Assembly (NCBI GenBank): GCA_031556255.1
Contig: JAVBTI010000106.1
Span: 1-5,638, forward strand
Direction: 5' to 3'
Source: JAIRQX01 sp031556255
Lineage (GTDB): Bacteria; Chrysiogenota; Deferribacteres; Deferribacterales; JAISNW01
Length of the DNA: 5,638 bases
The translations under genes were made by a program, and so were the position numbers. Below, in pieces: positions 1 through 5,545 of this stretch (position 1 is its first letter; every line of letters starts with the position of its first letter). The notes beneath the pieces were generated by a model. The model saw nothing but the letters and a program-made list of their open reading frames with translations. It did no database searches and was not told where the DNA came from.

Positions 1-2295
1 GCTTTGAAAGAGATAAAGCAGATGCACGCGGACGGCCTCGCCACAGTGATAGCAATGGAAAGCGACCGGTTCATCGTGCTTTTGAAAGATTTCTGCCGGG
101 ATCACGAACTGCCTGTGCGGGAAATCAGTTTCAGGCATGAAGTAAAAAACAAAGACACACTTTACATATACCAGCAGCGCGTTAACGGTGGATTCATTGA
201 CGAGGCGGGCGGGTTCGCGCTGATTACGGATGAAGAGATATTCGGTTTCGTCCGGAAAAAAAGCCGCGCCAAACCGAAAGAAGCTTTTTCCACCACCATA
301 TCCGACCTTGAAGAAGGGGATTACATCGTCCATATAGACTACGGCATAGGAATATACCGGGGTCTGAAACATATGGTTCTGGGCGGGCTGGAAGGCGATT
401 ATCTGGAAATATTGTACGATAACAACGAACTTCTTTTTGTCCCCCTTGAGCAGATATCACAGATCCAGAAGTATATCGGCATCGGGGATGCAAAACCCCG
501 CATAGCGAGCCTGCAAAGCACGAATTGGTCAAAGCTGAAAGCCTCCGCCCGCTCCCACGCGGCCAAGATAGCGCAGGATCTTCTGAAACTCTATGCAGAA
601 CGCAAAGCCAGGCAGGGCTACGCCTTCATAGACGACGGGGAGATGCTCTCGGAGTTTGAAGAGCGCTTTGAGTACGATGAGACGGAAGATCAGCTTGCCG
701 CCATTATGGACGTTTATAGGGACATGGAAAGTGAAACCCCTATGGAGCGCCTTGTCTGCGGCGATGTGGGATTCGGCAAAACGGAAGTGGCCATGCGGGC
801 AGCCTGCAAAGCTATCATAGCCGGAAAGCAGGTGGCCATGCTGGTTCCCACAACCGTGCTGGCACGGCAGCATTATAATACTTTCAAAGAGCGGTTTAAA
901 GATTTCCCGGCTCGGATAGATTACGTCAGCCGCTTCCGCTCGGACAGCGAGATCAAGAAAACACTGGCGCGCCTCGAACAAGGAGAGCTGGATATCATCA
1001 TCGGCACCCACCGCCTGCTGTCGCAGGACGTGCGCTTTAAAGACCTCCGCCTGTTGATTATAGACGAGGAGCAGCGGTTCGGTGTGGCTCATAAAGAGAA
1101 GATCGCCGCCATGCGCACAAACATCGATGTGGTCTCTCTCAGCGCAACCCCTATTCCGCGCACACTGCAACTGTCACTCTCGGGGATAAGGGATATCAGC
1201 GTGATAGAAACGCCGCCGGAAAATCGCCTGCCGGTGGCGGTCAAGGTGATCCAGCACGGGGACGATATAAAACGCGCCATCCTGACTGAAATGGAGCGGG
1301 GCGGACAGGTCTTTTTCCTGCACAACCGCATAAAGGATATACACGAGATAGCCGAATATATTCACCGGTTCGTGCCCCACGCCCGGCTAGCCGTTGCCCA
1401 CGGGCAGACCCACTCCCGCGAACTGGAAAAGATACTCAAAAACTTCTACGACGGCGATATTGATATCCTGCTCTCCACAACTATCATTGAGAACGGCATC
1501 GATATCCCGAACGTCAACGCCATCATAATAGACGACGCGGCCAACTTCGGACTGGCCCAGCTTTACCAGCTCAAGGGACGGGTCGGCAGGGCACAGCGGC
1601 GCGGATACTGCTACCTGCTTGTCGACAACCTGAACGCCCTCACGCCCATAGCACGCAAGCGCCTTTCCATCATCCAGCAGCTTTCCGACCTGGGCAGCGG
1701 CCTTAAGATAGCTATGTACGACCTTCAATTGCGGGGCGCGGGGGACATCCTCGGCGCGGCGCAGTCCGGATTCGTGATAAAAGTCGGGTACGAGCTTTTC
1801 CTCAAGATGATCTCAGAGGCGGTGTCGGAGCTTCAACAGGCGACGCAGGCGGGTGTGGAAGCCGAAATTATCACACAATATCCGCACTATATCTCAGCCG
1901 AATATATCGAAGACCCCCGTGTGCGGCTCGATTACTACCGGGTTTTCAGCACCGTCAAAGACAGAGGTGAGCTGGAAAGCCTGTTTGAAGACCTTTCCGG
2001 TCAGTACGGCGAGCTGAAAGACGAGACTATCCAACTGGGCTATATAATGCTGATAAAAAACCTCGCCGCCGGGGCGGGCATAGTGAAGGCGGGGATATAC
2101 CCCAAACTGCTGCGTTTTGAATTCGCCGCGTCGGCAAACATTGACCCCGCCACACTCATGGGAATTGCCGGGCGCATGAAGCTGCCGTGCCGGTTCGCGG
2201 GGGAATACGAATTTGTAATCTCAAGCACCGACCCGGCGCAGACGCTCAATTACGGGACAGCTTTCCTGGAACTGCTGACGACGAAAAATTCCTGA
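1..2295 (+). CDS. mfd: Transcription-repair coupling factor Mfd (5'-truncated by the window edge)
   Basis: Mfd is a cytoplasmic ATP-driven DNA translocase that removes RNA polymerase stalled at lesions and recruits UvrA for nucleotide excision repair. The frame is open from base 1 and no start is visible. Counting from codon 4-6, the order is: end of the N-terminal region; the RNA-polymerase-interacting (CarD-like) domain from about residue 102 (GDYIVHIDYGIGIYRG); Walker A GDVGFGKT at 253-260; DEEQ box at 354-357; SATPIPRT at 380-387; QLKGRVGR motif VI at 522-529; then the TRG-type region (DLQLRGAGDILG); and the C-terminal D7 domain with YIEDPRVRLDYYR. The family is usually about 1,150 residues, so roughly 390-400 N-terminal residues (the UvrB-like module) lie outside the window. 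The reading frame and motifs are intact. It ends in TGA and converges with the flavoprotein gene. TTG at base 4 is an internal Leu codon, not a start. Confidence 0.97.
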   Translation, partial: ALKEIKQMHADGLATVIAMESDRFIVLLKDFCRDHELPVREISFRHEVKNKDTLYIYQQRVNGGFIDEAGGFALITDEEIFGFVRKKSRAKPKEAFSTTISDLEEGDYIVHIDYGIGIYRGLKHMVLGGLEGDYLEILYDNNELLFVPLEQISQIQKYIGIGDAKPRIASLQSTNWSKLKASARSHAAKIAQDLLKLYAERKARQGYAFIDDGEMLSEFEERFEYDETEDQLAAIMDVYRDMESETPMERLVCGDVGFGKTEVAMRAACKAIIAGKQVAMLVPTTVLARQHYNTFKERFKDFPARIDYVSRFRSDSEIKKTLARLEQGELDIIIGTHRLLSQDVRFKDLRLLIIDEEQRFGVAHKEKIAAMRTNIDVVSLSATPIPRTLQLSLSGIRDISVIETPPENRLPVAVKVIQHGDDIKRAILTEMERGGQVFFLHNRIKDIHEIAEYIHRFVPHARLAVAHGQTHSRELEKILKNFYDGDIDILLSTTIIENGIDIPNVNAIIIDDAANFGLAQLYQLKGRVGRAQRRGYCYLLVDNLNALTPIARKRLSIIQQLSDLGSGLKIAMYDLQLRGAGDILGAAQSGFVIKVGYELFLKMISEAVSELQQATQAGVEAEIITQYPHYISAEYIEDPRVRLDYYRVFSTVKDRGELESLFEDLSGQYGELKDETIQLGYIMLIKNLAAGAGIVKAGIYPKLLRFEFAASANIDPATLMGIAGRMKLPCRFAGEYEFVISSTDPAQTLNYGTAFLELLTTKNS

Positions 2296-2411
2296 GCATT
2301 CACTCTCCTGGTTCCCCCGCAACATCAATGCAGATAATGAGTTTTCGCAATAGTTGGAAATCTCTCACCCGGCGCATGATGCTGAGGTACAATTCTCGCG
2401 GATATTATATA

Positions 2412-2436
2412 AAAATCCCGCACTCAGCGGGATTTT
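2412..2436. terminator. Bidirectional intrinsic terminator between mfd and the reductase operon
   Basis: A perfect 10-bp stem (AAAATCCCGC at 2412-2421, GCGGGATTTT at 2427-2436) with a 5-base loop. The A-run on one side and T-run on the other give a U-tract in both directions: TTTT then CGTT on the plus strand, TTTTT then ATAT on the minus strand. It sits 116 bases after the mfd stop and 68 bases after the flavoprotein stop, so it can end both convergent transcripts. The remainder of the 2296-2504 gap shows no convincing gene. Confidence 0.9.
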
Positions 2437-2504
2437 CGTTATCGGCTTAAAATCAATCGTAGCGTTTAAGAAGCAAATAAAGCCCCTACACTCATTAGAT
2501 GCGG

Positions 2505-4037
2505 TTATTTATTCTTCTTCGCCATCAGTGTGCCGGACGCATGGTCTATAGCGATAAAGCCGCCGTTCATGGCTGAAGCGCTCGCAAAACCGGGGGTGAT
2601 ATACGAATACGACGGGCCATATTTGCCGCCCGCCACGGATCCCGTCGCGTAAAGCCCTTTTATAAGTGTGCCGTTTACATGGTAAACCTGCGAATTTTCA
2701 TTAACTTTAAGACCGCCGGCGCCGTCGCAGATTGTATTATCACCCCGCACAATGTAGAAAGGTCCTTTCTTAATCGGCTTAAGGTGTATTGTGGACTTGC
2801 CCATATCTTCGTCATCACCTTTTTCCGCAAGCGCGTTGTACCTGTCCACTGATTGCCTCACGACAACCGGGTCAAGCCCGGCAAGCCTGGCAACCTCTTC
2901 AACGGTGTTTGCTTTCCATGCAAACCCTTTTGAAGGCCCGACCTTAAACACGTCATCAAGGCTGGTGATTCTCTGGCCGGCAGCAAAATAAGTATAGTAA
3001 CCTATCTTAGCGCCACTGCCATATTGCAGATCCTGCTTCATCGGTTCGTCCATGAGCATAAAAAGGATATGGCCGTTTTTAGTGAGCGCGTTCGAAATAA
3101 CGGAATAGTTGCCGGAATGCTCCTCATTTACAAAACGCCTGCCGTTTTTATTCAGAAAGAGGCTGGGGTTTTTAACGGCAACGTTTGCAGCCAGATAGTC
3201 AGCCCTTGACATCAGTTCCTCGTTTGTCATGTTCGGGGGAACGGCACCTTCCCACACCATGACATTCATATTCGCCACATCAGCACCGATAGCCTGGCCC
3301 ATTTTGATACCGTCGCCCATATTCTGGGGAAGCCCCAGGCCACGAATATCTGCGGGGAAACCGGGATTGTATTTCAAAAGGAGCTCTTTGTCCTGTACGA
3401 AAGAACCTGTAGCGACCAGAACCGCTTTTGAGTTAATGGTAATAATTTCCCCGTCTTCATCGGTGGCTTCGATACCGATAACAGCTCCGGTTTTGTCAGT
3501 AAGAAGCCTGGTTGCTTTAGTCTCCGTCATAACGGTCACATTGCCGCTCTTCTTGATTACTGCCATCATAGCGTCAATGAAGGGCTTGCCGGGGTTACCG
3601 GAAGCATACCTGTGGGCGGTTCTTTTGCCGTTAGGTTCTATGGCGGTAACATGGTTAATAATGATACCCCTGTCATTAAGCCATTGAATCGTTGAACCCG
3701 ATCTGTAAACAAGATTCTTCACAAGTCCTACATCGGCGAACCATTGGTGATAAGCCATAAGTTCATTGAAAGTTTCTTTAGGGTCATAATAAATATTTTC
3801 CCTGATCTGCACAGGAGATCCCACAGCAAAGGTGTCATCAAGGAACATGAGCTGACCGCCCACAGCCGGCAGCTTTTCAACCAGAATTGTTTTAATGCCG
3901 TTTTCACCCGCGTAACCCGCTGACGTCAGCCCTCCGATGCCGGAGCCGATAATAACAAGCTCAGTGCTGTACGTTTTAGCGTGAACGGAAACACACAACA
4001 CCATGAAACTAATAACTACTACAAATAGCTTTTTCAT
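2505..4037 (-). CDS. Exported FAD-dependent reductase, fumarate-reductase flavoprotein family (flavocytochrome c flavin subunit), acceptor unknown
   Basis: Predicted 510 residues. Residues 1-20 are a Sec signal peptide (KK, hydrophobic core, cleavage after VHA; no twin Arg), so the protein is probably periplasmic. FAD-binding features are the dinucleotide motif GSGIGG at 31-36 with the acidic residue E54 in VEK, the second FAD strand LVATGS at 207-212, and the C-terminal GLYATGSVAGG at 461-471. The family signature NKNGRRFVNE is at 296-305. There is no CXXCH, so hemes come from the neighbouring cytochrome, 25 bases upstream in the same operon. Aligned by motif to my recollection of Shewanella Fcc3, the fumarate-binding and acid residues are missing: Thr377/Glu378/Arg381 become Ala284/Asn285/Val288, Arg402 becomes Gly309, His504 becomes Asp438 and the GANR Arg becomes Tyr477. 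I infer an electron-accepting reductase for a substrate other than fumarate. A dehydrogenase direction is possible, and the substrate cannot be named. The start is ATG at 4037 rather than the adjacent GTG at 4040, because of spacing to the ribosome-binding site. Confidence 0.92.
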   Translation of the reverse strand: MKKLFVVVISFMVLCVSVHAKTYSTELVIIGSGIGGLTSAGYAGENGIKTILVEKLPAVGGQLMFLDDTFAVGSPVQIRENIYYDPKETFNELMAYHQWFADVGLVKNLVYRSGSTIQWLNDRGIIINHVTAIEPNGKRTAHRYASGNPGKPFIDAMMAVIKKSGNVTVMTETKATRLLTDKTGAVIGIEATDEDGEIITINSKAVLVATGSFVQDKELLLKYNPGFPADIRGLGLPQNMGDGIKMGQAIGADVANMNVMVWEGAVPPNMTNEELMSRADYLAANVAVKNPSLFLNKNGRRFVNEEHSGNYSVISNALTKNGHILFMLMDEPMKQDLQYGSGAKIGYYTYFAAGQRITSLDDVFKVGPSKGFAWKANTVEEVARLAGLDPVVVRQSVDRYNALAEKGDDEDMGKSTIHLKPIKKGPFYIVRGDNTICDGAGGLKVNENSQVYHVNGTLIKGLYATGSVAGGKYGPSYSYITPGFASASAMNGGFIAIDHASGTLMAKKNK

Positions 4038-4041
4038 CACA

Positions 4042-4048
4042 TCCTCCT
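4042..4048 (-). promoter_or_regulatory. Ribosome-binding site of the flavoprotein gene (decides the start)
   Basis: The minus strand reads AGGAGGA. The AGGAGG core lies 5 bases before the ATG at 4037-4035 but only 2 bases before the in-frame GTG at 4040-4038, which favours the ATG. The site falls in the 25-base gap after the cytochrome stop codon, as expected for a translationally independent second gene of an operon. Confidence 0.85.
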
Positions 4049-4062
4049 ATAAAAAATGTGTT

Positions 4063-4422
4063 TTACTTAACTTTTAAACCGTAATTATGGCATTCATTGC
4101 ACATTAATACCGGTTCTTTGTGATATGTATGGCAGAGCGTGCATCTGATATCTCCCTGATGTGAATTATGAGGGTTGATCTGCCGGGTGCCGGCCCCCGA
4201 TACATTAGGGACTACTTTACCGTAATAGCTGCCGGAGCCGTCATCATGGCAGCCGATACAATAAGATTTTGCAGGTTTTTTTGTAGGTTCCGCGTTTCCA
4301 TGGCAGTCAAGGCATGTAAAACCTGCTTCCTGATGAATTTTCATTGATACAACAGGCTTTTCGGTGGCTGCGAAAACAATGCAGGCCGATAGTACAACGC
4401 TTAATAAGGCGATTATTTTCAT
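4063..4422 (-). CDS. Periplasmic tetraheme cytochrome c (STC/Fcc3 heme-domain type), electron donor to the flavoprotein
   Basis: Predicted 119 residues. A Sec signal peptide spans about 1-18 (cleavage after VFA). Four CXXCH heme-attachment motifs follow: CLDCH 37-41, CIGCH 55-59, CTLCH 94-98 and CNECH 108-112. Exactly four other histidines exist (30, 85, 88, 101), enough to give all four hemes bis-His ligation. Layout and length resemble the small tetraheme cytochrome CctA/STC of Shewanella and the N-terminal heme domain of its fused flavocytochrome c3 (family knowledge; the alignment was made by eye). It precedes the flavoprotein gene by 25 bases on the same strand, so the pair is read as a split flavocytochrome c, in which the cytochrome carries electrons from a membrane quinol dehydrogenase to FAD. 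ATG start, preceded by GAGGG with 5-base spacing. An LSAC stretch at 11-14 resembles a lipobox but comes very early for a lipoprotein signal. Confidence 0.94.
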   Translation of the reverse strand: MKIIALLSVVLSACIVFAATEKPVVSMKIHQEAGFTCLDCHGNAEPTKKPAKSYCIGCHDDGSGSYYGKVVPNVSGAGTRQINPHNSHQGDIRCTLCHTYHKEPVLMCNECHNYGLKVK

Positions 4423-4427
4423 ATTAA

Positions 4428-4432
4428 CCCTC
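4428..4432 (-). promoter_or_regulatory. Ribosome-binding site of the tetraheme cytochrome gene
   Basis: The minus strand reads GAGGG, 5 bases before the ATG at 4422-4420. There is no competing in-frame start nearby, and the following residues form a normal signal peptide. Confidence 0.75.
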
Positions 4433-4440
4433 GCAAATTT

Positions 4441-4460
4441 TTATGAATATTAGATCATAA
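4441..4460. promoter_or_regulatory. Inverted repeat, candidate operator overlapping a possible -10 box of the cytochrome-flavoprotein operon
   Basis: Perfect 6-bp arms TTATGA (4441-4446) and TCATAA (4455-4460) flank an 8-base spacer, 18 bases upstream of the cytochrome start codon. On the minus strand, TATGAT at 4459-4454 matches the -10 consensus at five of six positions, while the -35 position about 17 bases upstream (CCGGTG) is poor. A weak -35 is what one expects of an activator-dependent promoter. Both the promoter and the operator role are inferences. Confidence 0.4.
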
Positions 4461-4486
4461 AAAAAATAAAGATACCCACCGGGGTA
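4459..4486 (-). terminator. Possible weak intrinsic terminator (or operator) after the regulator gene
   Basis: On the minus strand, TACCC (4486-4482), a 4-base CGGT loop and GGGTA (4477-4473) form a 5-bp hairpin. It is followed by two bases and the T-rich run TTTATTTTTTTT (4470-4459). It begins 53 bases past the regulator stop, so it may end or attenuate the regulator transcript before the cytochrome gene. The stem is short, and the same GC-rich dyad lies near the presumed -35 of the cytochrome promoter, so it could instead be a protein-binding site. Confidence 0.4.
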
Positions 4487-4539
4487 AGTTTTTAGATAAA
4501 AATTTTAAGAAATGTTAAATAAAGAAGAATTAAGTGGAG

Positions 4540-5247
4540 CTACAATGACTTTGGGTCTTCCTGCCAAATTTTTCCAAGGAATTCATCGTCATCAAACAGT
4601 GAGCCGTGTATCCAAACACCGTCTTTATTGCTGCGGTATAGGCCATCTTTTTTCCATTGGGGCAAAAGGCAGTCAATTGTTTTCAGTGTGGTGAATACGA
4701 CCTGGCTGTATTCTTTGTGTGTCAGCTTCAACGGCAGCTTATTCCAGCCCACGGTTATCGTTATGCCAAATGCTTTGAATATGCCTTTTAAAAGGACTTT
4801 GAGCCTGGTGGCGGCACTTTCCGTAAACAACTGCTGAAATCCTTCAACATCGGATTCAATACAGTCCGAGCAGTATTTAATGATCAAACGGTGAAGCTCA
4901 TAATCTTTTTTCAGATAAGTTTCCAGTTTTTCAAAGGGAAGAATCATCACTTCTGAATTTCTGAGTGCCTTCACGTATTCAACATGACTTTGACTTCCTA
5001 TAAACTGCATATATCCAACCGCCCGCCCGGGCACAGTCAGACTGATAAAATGAGTTTTGTTCAATGCCCCGGACAGGAACCCCTGACATAACAAGCCGTC
5101 TGCAAGATATATAAATGAGTGTCCGATTTTAAATTTATGTCCTCTGGTGACGGAAATTTTTTGACAATTTTCGTTAAAAATATCATGAAATTCATTGGGA
5201 ACAGGAGGGATCAACCATGCGGATTTATCCAGATAAAATATGCCCAC
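4540..5247 (-). CDS. Crp/Fnr-family transcriptional regulator, likely ligand-sensing, without Fe-S or cAMP signatures
   Basis: Predicted 235 residues, the normal size for a Crp/Fnr protein. Residues about 20-110 form the cyclic-nucleotide-binding-type beta-roll (VPGRAVGYMQFIG, then EYVKALRNSEVMILP), about 112-157 the long dimerisation helix, and about 171-215 the winged helix-turn-helix (LTHKEYSQVV, then TTLKTIDCLLPQWKKDGLY). The beta-roll lacks the cAMP phosphate-binding GE...RS signature: by position Glu is Tyr79 and Arg-Ser is His88-Val89. There is no N-terminal FNR cysteine cluster. A CSDC motif (126-129) lies in the dimerisation helix. The recognition helix has Lys189 and Cys193 where CRP/FNR have Glu and Arg, so its DNA target may be unusual. 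It lies just upstream of, and in the same direction as, the cytochrome-flavoprotein pair, 117 bases away, which suggests it controls them, perhaps by sensing the acceptor as CprK-type relatives do. GTG start, supported by the ribosome-binding site; the next Met is residue 80. Confidence 0.9.
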   Translation of the reverse strand: MGIFYLDKSAWLIPPVPNEFHDIFNENCQKISVTRGHKFKIGHSFIYLADGLLCQGFLSGALNKTHFISLTVPGRAVGYMQFIGSQSHVEYVKALRNSEVMILPFEKLETYLKKDYELHRLIIKYCSDCIESDVEGFQQLFTESAATRLKVLLKGIFKAFGITITVGWNKLPLKLTHKEYSQVVFTTLKTIDCLLPQWKKDGLYRSNKDGVWIHGSLFDDDEFLGKIWQEDPKSL

Positions 5248-5250
5248 GGC

Positions 5251-5257
5251 TCACCTC
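5251..5257 (-). promoter_or_regulatory. Ribosome-binding site supporting the GTG start of the regulator
   Basis: The minus strand reads GAGGTGA, ending 3 bases before the GTG at 5247-5245. The ATG that overlaps it runs into TGA two codons later, and no in-frame ATG exists until residue 80, so GTG is the only start that keeps the whole sensor domain. Confidence 0.8.
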
Positions 5258-5259
5258 AT

Positions 5260-5275
5260 TTTGAATAGTATCAAA
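5260..5275. promoter_or_regulatory. FNR/CRP-like dyad immediately upstream of the regulator gene
   Basis: TTTGA (5260-5264), six bases, then TCAAA (5271-5275): a perfect 5-bp dyad with the TGA-N6-TCA spacing typical of Crp/Fnr-family sites. Read on the minus strand it is TTGAT-ACTA-TTCAA, one base away from the FNR consensus TTGAT-N4-ATCAA. It abuts the ribosome-binding site (the centre is about 20 bases before the GTG), so binding would most likely repress, either by autoregulation or by a cellular FNR homologue. The role is inferred from the pattern only. Confidence 0.5.
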
Positions 5276-5506
5276 TAAATTGAAACCACACACTCACATT
5301 CAACCCAACCGGACTCTCAACAGTGCATGGAATAATGATAACCACTTTTCCGTTATAAAGAAAGATCTTGTTCATAAAAAAATTAATCAACGCATAGCGG
5401 CATTTAATCATGATTTTTATGATGTACACAATGCATGGTAAATTTATTATTTACAGCAACCAAGCGCCTCCATGCCATTCTCGGATGTCTGATGGCAGGG
5501 CATAAG
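5276..5506. other. AT-rich intergenic stretch between regulator and 5S rRNA, no gene seen
   Basis: No convincing coding frame, tRNA or other structured RNA is recognisable on either strand. It holds a perfect 17-base dyad (GTAAAT, 5 bases, ATTTAC at 5438-5454), a weaker ATCAT/ATGAT dyad at 5407-5423 and a TGCCAT/ATGGCA hairpin with a 13-base loop at 5473-5497. It presumably includes the regulator promoter, but no -35/-10 pair with good spacing stands out on the minus strand. Confidence 0.5.
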
Positions 5507-5539
5507 AAAAGCCCTGTACCGAACTGATACAGGGCTTTT
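5507..5539 (-). terminator. Intrinsic terminator of the rRNA operon
   Basis: A perfect 12-bp stem (AAAAGCCCTGTA at 5507-5518 paired with TACAGGGCTTTT at 5528-5539) closes a 9-base loop. Read on the minus strand, the GC-rich stem ends in TTTTCTTAT, directly after the 5S rRNA 3' end. The A-run on the opposite side would also allow termination in the plus direction. Confidence 0.88.
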
Positions 5540-5545
5540 ATTTAT

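Noticed and set aside
4..6. TTG as the start codon of mfd
   Set aside because: The frame is open upstream to the window edge and the protein would lack the N-terminal third that the family has.
529..1170. 213-codon open frame on the minus strand opposite mfd
   Set aside because: It is antisense to conserved Mfd helicase motifs; a shadow of GC-rich codon structure.
2187..2450. Small plus-strand frame overlapping the end of mfd and the terminator
   Set aside because: It overlaps the mfd 3' end and runs through the terminator hairpin; the product is unlike any known protein and no good ribosome-binding site is seen.
3229..3687. 152-codon open frame on the plus strand
   Set aside because: It lies wholly antisense to the flavoprotein gene, which has clear family motifs, and its translation shows no recognisable domain.
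4381..4390. Lipobox (LSAC) making the cytochrome a lipoprotein
   Set aside because: The Cys would be residue 14, too early for a normal lipoprotein signal; a standard cleavage after VFA at residue 18 fits better.
4540..5247. FNR proper (oxygen-sensing Fe-S regulator)
   Set aside because: The N-terminal cysteine cluster is absent; the cysteines present (28, 54, 126, 129, 193) do not match the FNR pattern.
5248..5506. tRNA gene or CRISPR repeats downstream of 5S rRNA
   Set aside because: No cloverleaf, T-loop consensus or regularly spaced direct repeats could be found on either strand.
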